57,906 bases of DNA from SFEL01 sp963640685 (lineage in GTDB: Bacteria > Bacillota > Clostridia > Christensenellales > CAG-138), in NCBI GenBank assembly GCA_963640685.1, contig CAVIAA010000009.1:1-57906 (forward strand), read 5' to 3'. Positions 1 to 7,850 of the stretch are shown piece by piece. How positions within the stretch are numbered: the stretch's first letter is position 1; every line of letters begins with the position of its first letter. A model generated the notes under the pieces. The model made no database searches and was not told the DNA's origin. It saw nothing but the letters and a program-made list of their open reading frames with translations. Both the position numbers and the translations under genes were made by a program.

Positions 1-131
1 TTTTGCCTCTCACATTCGTTCCCGGGCGGCAAAACCCGCAGAGTAAGAAAACCTCCGGTTTTCATCCGTTTTGACGCACATGTCGTCAAAGCCGGAATAA
101 ACTTAAGTGGCTGCACCCCTTAACAACCCTA
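1..131 (-). repeat. Interspersed repeat R1, copy A (cut by window edge)
   Basis: The reverse complement of this stretch matches 14260-14398 closely over its whole length. Shared blocks include AGGGTTGTTAAGGGG, TTTATTCCGGCTTT, GTCAAAACGGATGAAAACC and CTCTGCGGGTTTTGCCGCC. It is non-coding and abuts repeat R2. The left boundary is unknown because the window starts inside it. It has no transposase, so it is a MITE-like or REP-like intergenic element; its function is unknown. Confidence 0.8.
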
Positions 132-145
132 AGATTTTTCGGCAG

Positions 146-363
146 CCCCCCGGCTCTCCCTTTGGGAGAGCTGTCACCGCAGGTGACTGAGAGGGTCTTT
201 CAGCCTTTTTGGTTTGGTATGGTCACGGCCCCTCTCCGTCCTCGCTGCGCTCGGCCACCTCTCCCAGGGGGAGAGGCAAGTGACGCTCACGCGAAATCAA
301 ATGATACAAGAACGGGAACAGCAGAGCATACTGCCGTTCCCGTTAGCTGTCTTATGATGCCCG
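146..363 (+). repeat. Interspersed structured repeat R2, copy A (218 bp)
   Basis: This block aligns without gaps to 38937-39154, both being 218 bp, with about 11 differences by eye. It contains a short hairpin (GGCTCTCCC/GGGAGAGC), a CTCTCC...GGAGAG pairing, and a strong terminal hairpin at 311-344 (AACGGGAAC paired with GTTCCCGTT, plus GCAG/CTGC). A CCCG/CGGG hairpin with a T-run (about 360-380) follows directly. It lies just 3' of the minus-strand gene ending at 403. Together with R1 it fills the gene-free stretch 1-402. Confidence 0.85.
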
Positions 364-402
364 CCTTCGACGGGTCTTTTTTATTTTGGGCTTTGTTCTG
401 CT

Positions 403-1353
403 TTAATAGAAGGTCGCGACCTCCTGCTCCGGCCTTTCGGCGGGGTCAACGCTTATAACATGCAGCACAGGCCCCTTTCTGCCGTAAAACTTGCTGAAGC
501 GCAGCTCTATTTTGGCGGTTATGATGCCCCATGTGCGGTTCTTGAGCTTCTTTGCCTCCAGCCACTTGCAAACGAGGCCGCTGTACTGTATATCCTCAAC
601 GCAGCAGGTCATAACGTGCCTGCCCGCAACGAACATGCTGTCCGGCATCTTGGCGTTTTTGGCGATGAGCGCCTTAAAGCGAACGGTTTTTCCGCCGTAT
701 TTCTCCATTTCCTCCGACATATCCCTGTACCAGAGGGCATAGTCGCTGTCCTCTATGACTATCGGGTCGGCGTCCACGTCAAAGGGCAGCGGATCCTCTA
801 TCTCGTCGTATTCCACCCGGCCGTCGGGGTATTCGTAGGCGATGTTCACCCGGCGGGACACGCCGCGAATTATCTTGTGTATCTCCGGCTTGTCCAGCTC
901 CGGCGTTGCCCGGTTCAAAACTATCAGCTCCGCCGTCATGAGCTTGTCCACCATAAGGCTGCGCATATTCGCGTTGTAGCTCAAAAAGCTCCGCGCATCC
1001 GCAAACATGAACTCCTGATACACTATCCAGTTTTCCGGCATTGCCGAGGCAAGGTCGTTGAGGCTCCACATGCCGTTGTACTCGATAAGCACGCGCTCCG
1101 CCCTTGCCTTTGCCGCAAGCGCTGCGAGGTTCGCAACGTTTATCTCCTCCGGCGCGTTTATCTCGGCGATGAGTATATTTTTGCCGCCGCCGGGGAATTT
1201 TGAGGTGTCCAGCTCCTCAATGCCCTCCTCGCACTGCAAAAGCAGCGTCCTTTCGCCGGAGTTGAACCGTTCGTCCTCAAGCGTTTCCTGCATGAAGCGG
1301 GTCTTGCCCCCCTCAAGGAAGCCTGTGAACATATATACCGGTATTTCTTTCAT
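403..1353 (-). CDS. CobW-like P-loop GTPase fused to a YcgQ/DUF1980-like C-terminal domain
   Basis: A 316-residue cytosolic protein. Residues 1-200 resemble the G3E/COG0523 GTPases (metal chaperone and cofactor-insertion family), with a Walker A GFLEGGKT near the N-terminus. The CxCC metal motif of classical COG0523 proteins is missing. The last 95 residues (VRFKALI, then RHVMTCCVED, then TWGIITAKIE, then PVLHVISVD) follow the pattern of the YcgQ/TIGR03943 C-terminal domain, normally the partner of the YcgR permease. I chose the start at 1353 because the longer frame (to 1428) runs into the upstream gene, while this ATG has AAGGGG upstream and leaves a 17-base gap. It is probably co-transcribed with the His-rich CobW gene. 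The metal-trafficking role is inferred; the domain assignment is by eye. Confidence 0.75.
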   Translation of the reverse strand: MKEIPVYMFTGFLEGGKTRFMQETLEDERFNSGERTLLLQCEEGIEELDTSKFPGGGKNILIAEINAPEEINVANLAALAAKARAERVLIEYNGMWSLNDLASAMPENWIVYQEFMFADARSFLSYNANMRSLMVDKLMTAELIVLNRATPELDKPEIHKIIRGVSRRVNIAYEYPDGRVEYDEIEDPLPFDVDADPIVIEDSDYALWYRDMSEEMEKYGGKTVRFKALIAKNAKMPDSMFVAGRHVMTCCVEDIQYSGLVCKWLEAKKLKNRTWGIITAKIELRFSKFYGRKGPVLHVISVDPAERPEQEVATFY

Positions 1354-1370
1354 AGGTCGAGCGCCCCTTG

Positions 1371-2495
1371 TCAAACGCCGAACAGCCCCGCAAGCGCCTG
1401 CTCGTTGAGCTTTGAGCCTATTACGCACAGCCTGCCCATTACAGAGGCCGCGCCGCGGCGAACGTTTACCTCGCCCGGCACATAGTCAAAGTGCAGCCAG
1501 CAGCCCTCGCCCTTTACGATGCCCTTTGCGCGCAGCACCGCGCCGTATTTCTCCGCGTCGTCCAGCGCCATGAGCGCGCTCCTGAGCTCCTCCTCGCCGA
1601 AGGTCCTGGGGGTCTCAACGCCCCAGCTCGTGAACACCTCGTCGGCGTGGTGATGGTGATGGCATTCGCACTCGGGGTCGTCGCACTCGCCGTCGTGGTG
1701 GTGATGGTGATGATGCTCGTGCTCGTGCTCATCGTCGTCATGGTCGTGGTCGTGATGGCAGCAGTGGTGCTCATGCTCATCGTCGTCATCGTCGTGGTCG
1801 TCATGGTGGCAGTGCTCGTGCTCGTCCTTATCGTCATGGTCGTGGTGATGATGCTCGTGCTCGCTCTCCTCGCGCAGCAGCTCAAGCTCCGCCTCCAGCG
1901 TGTTGCGCTTTTCCATTGCCTCGAGTATCTGCGCGCCGGTCAGCTCGTCCCAGGGGGTAACTATGAGCGACGCGTTTTGGTTGTGCTGCCGCAGCAGCTC
2001 AATTGCGGTGTTCAGCTTATCCGGGCTTATTTCGCCGGTTCTGCTTAAAATTATCGCGTTCGCGTGCTCGACCTGGTCGTTGAAGAACTCGCCGAAGTTC
2101 TTCATGTACATCCTGCACTTGTTTGCGTCTACGACGGCTGTAAAGCTGTTGAGTGCCAGCCCGCCTGCCCCGGCGTTTTGAACCGCCCTTATGACGTCGC
2201 TGAGCTTGCCGACGCCGGAGGGCTCGATGAGTATGCGATCCGGCGCATACTCCGCAACGACCTTATTGAGCGCCTTGCCGAAGTCGCCAACCAGACTGCA
2301 GCATATGCAGCCGGAGTTCATTTCGGTTACTTCTATTCCTGCATCCTGCATAAAGCCGCCGTCAATGCCAATTTCGCCGAACTCGTTTTCGATGAGCACC
2401 AGCTTTTCGCCCCTGTACGCCTCCGCGATCAGCTTTTTTATCAGCGTGGTCTTGCCCGCGCCGAGGAAGCCGGAGAAAATATCTACCTTTGTCAT
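1371..2495 (-). CDS. CobW/COG0523 GTPase with long His/Asp/Glu-rich metal-binding insert
   Basis: A 374-residue member of the G3E GTPase family (CobW, YciC/ZNG1, YeiR). The N-terminus carries SGFLGAGKTT (Walker A), then ENEFGEIGID, then GCICCS, the CxCC metal motif between switch regions. A very His-, Asp- and Glu-rich segment of about 85 residues follows (encoded at about 1640-1870) and ends in DDPECECHHHHH. The C-terminal CobW domain is present (WLHFDYVPGEVNVRRG). Such His-rich members are taken to be zinc, cobalt or nickel metallochaperones; the metal here is unknown. In-frame ATGs at 2543, 2507 and 2495 compete. I prefer 2495, which starts MTKVDIFSGF as in the family. First gene of a two-gene operon with the fusion GTPase. 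Confidence 0.9.
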   Translation of the reverse strand: MTKVDIFSGFLGAGKTTLIKKLIAEAYRGEKLVLIENEFGEIGIDGGFMQDAGIEVTEMNSGCICCSLVGDFGKALNKVVAEYAPDRILIEPSGVGKLSDVIRAVQNAGAGGLALNSFTAVVDANKCRMYMKNFGEFFNDQVEHANAIILSRTGEISPDKLNTAIELLRQHNQNASLIVTPWDELTGAQILEAMEKRNTLEAELELLREESEHEHHHHDHDDKDEHEHCHHDDHDDDDDEHEHHCCHHDHDHDDDEHEHEHHHHHHHDGECDDPECECHHHHHADEVFTSWGVETPRTFGEEELRSALMALDDAEKYGAVLRAKGIVKGEGCWLHFDYVPGEVNVRRGAASVMGRLCVIGSKLNEQALAGLFGV

Positions 2496-2628
2496 TTTGC
2501 CTTGCATCTCTTTTCCGTAGTTTATTCTTGCTTCAGGGGACATCGCCCCTGCAACTTCGTATTATAAAGCAGCGCGCGCCGGTTATTCAAGCCTTTGCGG
2601 CCAAAAGTCACCGTCAGTTGACAAGAAA

Positions 2629-2656
2629 AGAAGGAGCGCGCGGCTCCTTCTTCTTC
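2629..2656 (-). terminator. Rho-independent terminator of tdh-kbl
   Basis: Nine-base stem AGAAGGAGC/GCTCCTTCT with a five-base loop. Read on the minus strand it is followed by TTTTCTT. It lies just past the kbl stop codon. Confidence 0.8.
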
Positions 2657-2671
2657 AGGCGGTGATCAGAT

Positions 2672-3859
2672 TTACAGCCCCATCTCGTCCTTGACCTCTT
2701 TGAAGCACCTGACCGCAAAGTCGAGGTCCTCTTTTGTGTGGCCGGCGGAGATCTGAGTGCGGATGCGGTCCCTGCCCTTTGGCACGACGGGATAGCAGAA
2801 GCCGACGACGTAAACGCCCTTTTCCAGCATTCTCGCTGCAAACTCGTTGGCTACCTTGGGGTCGTAGAGCATCACGGGAACTATCGGGTGCTCGCCGGGC
2901 AGCAGGTCAAAGCCGCACTTTTCCATTTCGGCGCGGAAATAGCGCGCGTTCTCGTGTACCTTGTCCCTGAGGGCTGTGCTCTCGGTCAGCATGTCGATGG
3001 TCCTGCAGGCGGCGGCGCATATTGCCGGGGCAACGGTATTTGAGAAGAGGTACGGGCGGCTGCGCTGACGCAGCAGGTCAACTATCTCCTGCCTCGCCGC
3101 GGTGTAGCCGCCGGAGGCACCGCCCAGCGCCTTGCCGAGGGTGCCGGTGATTATATCCACCCTGCCCTCGACCCCGCAGAACTCCGCCGTTCCGCGGCCG
3201 TGCTCGCCCATGAAGCCCGCGGCGTGGCTGTCGTCCACCATCACCAGCGCGTCAAACTCGTCCGCAAGGTCGCATATGCCCCTGAGGTTTGCGATGTAGC
3301 CGTCCATGGAGAACACGCCGTCCGTCGCTATGAGCTTTATCCTGCAGCCGGAGTCCTTTGCATCCTGAAGCTGGGCGCGAAGATCCTCCATGCTGTTGTT
3401 CTTGTAGCGGTAGCGCTTTGCCTTGCAGAGGCGAACGCCGTCGATTATGGAGGCGTGGTTCAGCTCGTCGGATATCACGGCATCCTCCGGCCCCAGCAGC
3501 GTTTCAAACAGGCCGCCGTTTGCGTCAAAGCAGGAGGAATACAGTATGCAGTCGTCCATCTTCACAAAGCCGGCTATCTTTTTCTCCAGCTCCTTGTGTA
3601 TCTCCTGCGTTCCGCAGATAAAGCGGACGGAGGAAAGGCCGAAGCCCCATTTATCGTAGCTCGCCTTTGCGGCCTCGATGAGCTGCTGATTGTCCGAAAG
3701 GCCGAGGTAGTTGTTCGCGCACATGTTGAGCACGTTCCTTGCAGCCGTGGTGTCTATCCGCGCCCTCTGCGGGGTGGTGATTATTCTCTCGTTCCTTGCG
3801 GTGCCGGAGCGCTTTATCTCCTCAAGCACCTCGCCGTAATGCCTTATCGCTGATTTCAT
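2672..3859 (-). CDS. kbl: Glycine C-acetyltransferase (2-amino-3-ketobutyrate CoA ligase)
   Basis: A 395-residue PLP enzyme of the alpha-oxoamine synthase family, normal length. It cleaves 2-amino-3-ketobutyrate with CoA to glycine and acetyl-CoA, the second step of threonine catabolism. Motifs seen: NNYLGLSDN near residue 50, FGLSSVRFICGTQ near 75, SDELNHASIIDG near 135, DDSHAAGFMGEHGRG near 210, and the PLP-lysine motif GTLGKALGG near 245. It sits 44 bases downstream of tdh in the same direction, the classic tdh-kbl operon, and is followed by a terminator. Confidence 0.96.
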   Translation of the reverse strand: MKSAIRHYGEVLEEIKRSGTARNERIITTPQRARIDTTAARNVLNMCANNYLGLSDNQQLIEAAKASYDKWGFGLSSVRFICGTQEIHKELEKKIAGFVKMDDCILYSSCFDANGGLFETLLGPEDAVISDELNHASIIDGVRLCKAKRYRYKNNSMEDLRAQLQDAKDSGCRIKLIATDGVFSMDGYIANLRGICDLADEFDALVMVDDSHAAGFMGEHGRGTAEFCGVEGRVDIITGTLGKALGGASGGYTAARQEIVDLLRQRSRPYLFSNTVAPAICAAACRTIDMLTESTALRDKVHENARYFRAEMEKCGFDLLPGEHPIVPVMLYDPKVANEFAARMLEKGVYVVGFCYPVVPKGRDRIRTQISAGHTKEDLDFAVRCFKEVKDEMGL

Positions 3860-3903
3860 AGTGCCTGTTCCTTTCTGTTTTGTATTTTTCCGTGTTTTAT
3901 TGC

Positions 3904-4941
3904 TTACTTCGTCCAGTCCAGAACTACCTTGCCGCTCCTGCCGCTTATCATCGCCTCAAAGCCCTTTTCGTAGTCCCTGTAATTGAATCTGTGGGTTATC
4001 ATCGGGGTCATATCCAGCCCGCCCTCGACCATCGCTATCATCTTGTACCAGGTCTCGTACATCCTGCGGCCGTATACGCCCTGTAGCGTAAGGCTGTTCC
4101 AGATTATCTTGTTTATGTTTATATCGATATTGCCGGGGTGTATGCCCAGCAGGGCTATCTTTCCGCCGTTTCGCATGTTGTCTATCATGGTATTGAGCGC
4201 CGCAACGCTGCCGCTCATCTCAAGGCCAACGTCAAAGCCCTCTACCATGTGCTGCTGGCCGAATATGCTTTCGAGCTTTTCCCGCGCAACGTTTACCGTC
4301 GCCGTTGCGCCCATCTTCATTGCCATCTCCAGCCGGTAGTCGTTTACGTCCGTCACGACCACGCTCCTCGCGCCGTTGCGCTTGCATATCGCCGTCGCCA
4401 TCATGCCTATCGGGCCCGCGCCGGTTATCAGCACGTCCTCGCCTATTACGTCGAACATGAGCGCCGTGTGCGTCGCGTTACCGAGGGCATCAAAGAAGGA
4501 GACCACGTCCTCGGGTATCCCCGCAGGTATGGGCACTACGTTGCTCGCGGGTATGCAGAGATACTCCGCAAACGCGCCGTCCCTGTTCACGCCGACGCCC
4601 TTTGTGTTCCGGCAGAACTGGCCGTTGCCGGCGCGGCAGTTGCGGCAGTGACCGCATACGATATGCCCCTCGCCGGATACTATCTGGCCGATGTGATACG
4701 CCGTTACGCCCTCTCCGAGCTCGGCTATTTCGCCTACGTATTCATGCCCCGCGACCATCGGCGGCTTTATGTTCTCCTGCGCCCACCGGTTCCACTGGTA
4801 TATGTGTACGTCTGTGCCGCATATCGCGGTCTTGTGGATTTTTATAAGCACCTCGCCGGTTCCCGGCCTGGGCTTTGGTACCTGCTTTAGTACGAGACCG
4901 GCTTCCGGCGCCGCCTTTACCAATGCGTCCATCATTTCCAT
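3904..4941 (-). CDS. tdh: L-threonine 3-dehydrogenase
   Basis: A 345-residue zinc-dependent medium-chain dehydrogenase. It oxidises L-threonine to 2-amino-3-ketobutyrate with NAD, feeding kbl. It shows the catalytic zinc ligand context AICGTDVHIY and GHEYVGEI, the structural-zinc cysteine cluster CGHCRNCRAGNGQFC, and a Rossmann motif GAGPIGMMA near residue 170. An ATG at 4941 is preceded at about 12 bases by AGGAG; ATGs at 4935 and 4932 also exist. First gene of the operon, under the promoter at 5023-5050. Confidence 0.97.
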   Translation of the reverse strand: MEMMDALVKAAPEAGLVLKQVPKPRPGTGEVLIKIHKTAICGTDVHIYQWNRWAQENIKPPMVAGHEYVGEIAELGEGVTAYHIGQIVSGEGHIVCGHCRNCRAGNGQFCRNTKGVGVNRDGAFAEYLCIPASNVVPIPAGIPEDVVSFFDALGNATHTALMFDVIGEDVLITGAGPIGMMATAICKRNGARSVVVTDVNDYRLEMAMKMGATATVNVAREKLESIFGQQHMVEGFDVGLEMSGSVAALNTMIDNMRNGGKIALLGIHPGNIDININKIIWNSLTLQGVYGRRMYETWYKMIAMVEGGLDMTPMITHRFNYRDYEKGFEAMISGRSGKVVLDWTK

Positions 4942-5022
4942 TTTTCTGCCGCTCCTGTTTTATAAATTTTAAGGATATGCCGCTTTAGTCCCCGTGTCCG
5001 TATTCAAGGGACATCTAATAAT

Positions 5023-5050
5023 AGTATATCCCAAATTTTGCCGTTGTAAA
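5023..5050 (-). promoter_or_regulatory. Predicted promoter of tdh-kbl
   Basis: On the minus strand TTTACA is followed after 16 bases by TATACT. The predicted transcript leader is about 75 bases. The rest of the region 5060-5150 shows nothing I recognise. Confidence 0.65.
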
Positions 5051-5151
5051 GGGGAAAATGAGCTTTTTTCGCTGTCCGTGCTTTGCGGACTGGTGTGTTT
5101 TCAGCCCCGCGGCATATTTGCAAACTACTGATGGCGCGGCGGGCGCAGATA

Positions 5152-5160
5152 TGATATAAT
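5152..5160 (+). promoter_or_regulatory. Extended -10 promoter of the SPFH gene
   Basis: TGA-TATAAT, an extended -10 element, about 62 bases before the ATG at 5222. No good -35 hexamer is visible. An AAAGGAG ribosome site follows, about 11 bases before the ATG. Confidence 0.55.
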
Positions 5161-5221
5161 AGCTATAAATATTGGAAAAAGGCAGTTCTTTTGTACTTTA
5201 CTGAAAGGAGATTATTGAAAC

Positions 5222-6571
5222 ATGGGTCTTTTACAGGCAGGCGTAGGCTCGTTGAGCGGCGTACTTGCGGATCAGTGGCGCGAATACTTCTACTGCGAGG
5301 CCATGCCGGAGGACGTTCTGGTCACCAAGGGCGTTAAGCGTAGCGGCAAGCGCGATTCCAACACCAAGGGCAGCGACAATATCATTTCCAACGGCTCCAT
5401 AATCGCCGTAAACGAGGGGCAGTGCATGATGATAGTCGAGCAGGGCGCGATAGTTGAGTTCTCAGCGCAGCCCGGCGAATTTGTATGGAATAACTCCACC
5501 GAGCCTTCGATATTCTACGGCGGCCTCGGCGAGGGGCTCAAGGCCTCCTGGGAAATCCTCAAGAAGCGCTTCACCTTTGGCGGCGACACGGCCAAGGATC
5601 AGCGCATATACTACTTCAACACAAAGGAGATAGTCGGCAACAAATACGGCACCGCCAACCCCGTCCCCTTCAGGGTAGTATACAGCAACATCGGCGCGGG
5701 GCTCGAGCTTGAGGTCTCGGTAAAGTGCTTCGGCGAATATTCCTACAAGGTAACCAACCCGATGCTGTTCTACAAGAACGTTTGCGGAAACGTCACTGCG
5801 GACTACACCCGCGACCGCATAGACAGCATGATGCGCACCGAGATGATGACGGCGCTTCAGCCCGCCTTCGCCCGGATAAGCGACATGGGCATAAAATACA
5901 GCTCCCTGCCCGGGCACACCACCGAGCTTGCGCAGTGCCTGAACGACGAGCTCTCCGCAAAGTGGCGGGATCTGCGCGGCATCGAGATGGTGTCCCTCGG
6001 CATAAGCTCCATAAAGGCCAGCGACGAGGACGAGCAGCGCATTAAGGAGCTTCAGCAGAGCGCTGCGCTGCGCGACCCGACAATGGCCGCGGCGTACCTC
6101 GCAAGCTCGCAGGGCGCGGCCATGCAGAACGCTGCAAAGAACGAGGGCGCGGGCGCGTTTGCGGCCTTCGCCGGCATAAACATGGCGCAGGGCATGGGCG
6201 GCAACGTCGGCAACCTGTTCCAGATGGGCGCACAGCAGCAGTATCAGCAGCAGCCCCAGCAGCAGTATCAGCAGCCCCAGCAGCCCCAGCAGACGCCTGC
6301 CAACGGTTGGAAGTGCGAATGCGGCGCGGTCAACACCGGCAAGTTCTGTGCCGAGTGCGGAAAGCCGCAGCCCAAGGCCGAGGGCTGGACATGCGCGTGC
6401 GGCGCTGTGAACAAGGGCAAGTTCTGCCCCGAGTGCGGCGCAAAGAAGCCGGAGGGCGCGCTTCTCTACAAGTGCGATAAGTGCGGCTGGGAGCCCGAGG
6501 ACCCCGCGCATCCCCCGAAGTTCTGCCCGCAGTGCGGCGATCCCTTTAACGAGGGCGACATTAAGAAATAA
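5222..6571 (+). CDS. SPFH-domain protein with Q-rich linker and three C-terminal zinc ribbons
   Basis: A 449-residue protein. Residues 1-300 look like the SPFH domain of the YdjI / virion-core-protein-like family (EGQCMMIVEQGAIVEF, PGEFVW, FRVVYSNIGAGLELEVS). A Gln/Pro-rich linker at about 338-356 leads to three tandem zinc ribbons: CECGAVNTGKFCAECG, CACGAVNKGKFCPECG, and a last one of the form CxxC-17-CxxC (CDKCGW ... FCPQCG). There is no signal peptide or clear transmembrane segment. Relatives form membrane-associated oligomers, and in Bacillus YdjI recruits a PspA-like protein; the role here is unknown. It is monocistronic, with its own promoter and terminator. Confidence 0.88.
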   Translation: MGLLQAGVGSLSGVLADQWREYFYCEAMPEDVLVTKGVKRSGKRDSNTKGSDNIISNGSIIAVNEGQCMMIVEQGAIVEFSAQPGEFVWNNSTEPSIFYGGLGEGLKASWEILKKRFTFGGDTAKDQRIYYFNTKEIVGNKYGTANPVPFRVVYSNIGAGLELEVSVKCFGEYSYKVTNPMLFYKNVCGNVTADYTRDRIDSMMRTEMMTALQPAFARISDMGIKYSSLPGHTTELAQCLNDELSAKWRDLRGIEMVSLGISSIKASDEDEQRIKELQQSAALRDPTMAAAYLASSQGAAMQNAAKNEGAGAFAAFAGINMAQGMGGNVGNLFQMGAQQQYQQQPQQQYQQPQQPQQTPANGWKCECGAVNTGKFCAECGKPQPKAEGWTCACGAVNKGKFCPECGAKKPEGALLYKCDKCGWEPEDPAHPPKFCPQCGDPFNEGDIKK

Positions 6572-6598
6572 GCACGGTTAAGCACAATATAACCCTTA

Positions 6599-6642
6599 CA
6601 AAACGGCGCAGGGGGCGAGCGGCTCGCTCCCTGCGTTTTGCA
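6599..6642 (+). terminator. Terminator after the SPFH gene
   Basis: Long near-perfect hairpin: CAAAACG and GCAGGG on the left pair with CCCTGC and CGTTTTG on the right. It is nearly symmetrical. The T-run is part of the stem. Confidence 0.7.
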
Positions 6643-6683
6643 AATAACCGCTGTTTTTTTGAAAGGCAAAGGTTTAACGGAGA

Positions 6684-7850
6684 ATGATACGCTGCGGCTT
6701 TGAGCAGGGGTCTGCCCTAACGGGCTGCACCGCCGTGCAGAACATATTTATACTGGAATACATGCCGAAGGCGCCGGAGCTTTACACAAAGGCGTACCTT
6801 TTCGGGCTGATGCAGTGCGGCAGCAGGCGGCTGGAAAACGCCGACCTCTGCGCCTCGTTGGGCATTGACGAAGCAAAGGCGGTCGAGGCGTTCTTATACT
6901 GGCAGGATATGGGGCTGGTGCGGGTGAGCGAGCAGCAGCCGCTCTCTGTCGAGTACCTTACGGTATCCGCAGCGCCCGCAAAGGGCGGCAGCAGAAAATA
7001 CGCCCCGCTCATCGCGGCGCTGAGGCAGGTCTGCGGCGCAAGGGTGCTGACCCCCGCAGAGCTTTCTAAAATTTACGACTGGGTAGAGGTTTTCGGCCTT
7101 GAGGAGGCGGCGGCGGTAATGCTGGTTCGCCGCTGCATCGAGCAGAAGGGGCCGTCGGTCAAGATACAGTACATGGACAAAAAGGCGCGAGCTTGGGCGG
7201 AGGACGGCGTGCTCACCGCAGCAGAGGCGGAGCAGCGGATAAAAACCGAGGACGAGCTGCAAAGCGGCGCAAACGCGCTGCTCTCCCGCTGGCGGCTGAG
7301 CCGGCGGGCTACCGAGGACGAGCTTTCGCTGTATGAAAAATGGACGAAGGACTGGGGCTTTACCGAGGAGGAGATACTCGCCGCCTGCCCGATGACGACG
7401 GGTGCCGCAAAGCCCAGCTTCAGCTACCTCGACTCGGTGCTTGCCGCTATGCGCTCGCAGGGCGGCGTTGAGGAGGCGATACGGGCGGAAACGCTCAACG
7501 CGGAGCTTGCGCGGGAGATATTCGCCCGCTCCGGCCGCAGGGGCAGCCCCGGGCGGCGGGAAAAGGAGGCGGTCTCCACCTGGGTCAATTCATGGCACAT
7601 GCACCCGGAGGTAGCGCTGCTCTCGGCAGAGAGGGCGGCAGGCTCCAGCCACCCCTTTGAAAAGACCTGCAAAATCATGGAAGCGCTGCACGAAAAGGGA
7701 GTGACCACGCTTGTTGAGGCGAAAAGGGCGCTTGAGCAGCAGGCCGAGCCCGCGAAAAAGCCATCGTTTATGGGCTACAGCCAGCGCGGCTACACCGACG
7801 AGGAGCTCAGGAGCATCGGCATAACGCTGCTGGACGGGGAGGATATATGA
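6684..7850 (+). CDS. DnaD-domain replication protein
   Basis: A 388-residue protein of the DnaD/DnaB_2 family, a Firmicutes primosome component that remodels DNA and helps load the replicative helicase. The N-terminus has the family pattern NIFILEYMPKA followed by a winged-helix-like region. Two DnaD-type repeats follow, at about 190-255 and 275-345. The first contains WTKDWGFTEEEILAA and FSYLDSVLAAM, equivalent to the YxxxIxxxW motif; the second contains TWVNSWHMHPEVALLSAE. The stop codon overlaps the start of the DnaC-like gene (ATGA), so the two are translationally coupled. The start at 6684 keeps the residues before NIFILEYMP that relatives share. Confidence 0.9.
   Translation: MIRCGFEQGSALTGCTAVQNIFILEYMPKAPELYTKAYLFGLMQCGSRRLENADLCASLGIDEAKAVEAFLYWQDMGLVRVSEQQPLSVEYLTVSAAPAKGGSRKYAPLIAALRQVCGARVLTPAELSKIYDWVEVFGLEEAAAVMLVRRCIEQKGPSVKIQYMDKKARAWAEDGVLTAAEAEQRIKTEDELQSGANALLSRWRLSRRATEDELSLYEKWTKDWGFTEEEILAACPMTTGAAKPSFSYLDSVLAAMRSQGGVEEAIRAETLNAELAREIFARSGRRGSPGRREKEAVSTWVNSWHMHPEVALLSAERAAGSSHPFEKTCKIMEALHEKGVTTLVEAKRALEQQAEPAKKPSFMGYSQRGYTDEELRSIGITLLDGEDI

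Noticed and set aside
1491..2048. Plus-strand frame rich in Val and Met
   Set aside because: Antisense of the His/Asp codons of the CobW insert.
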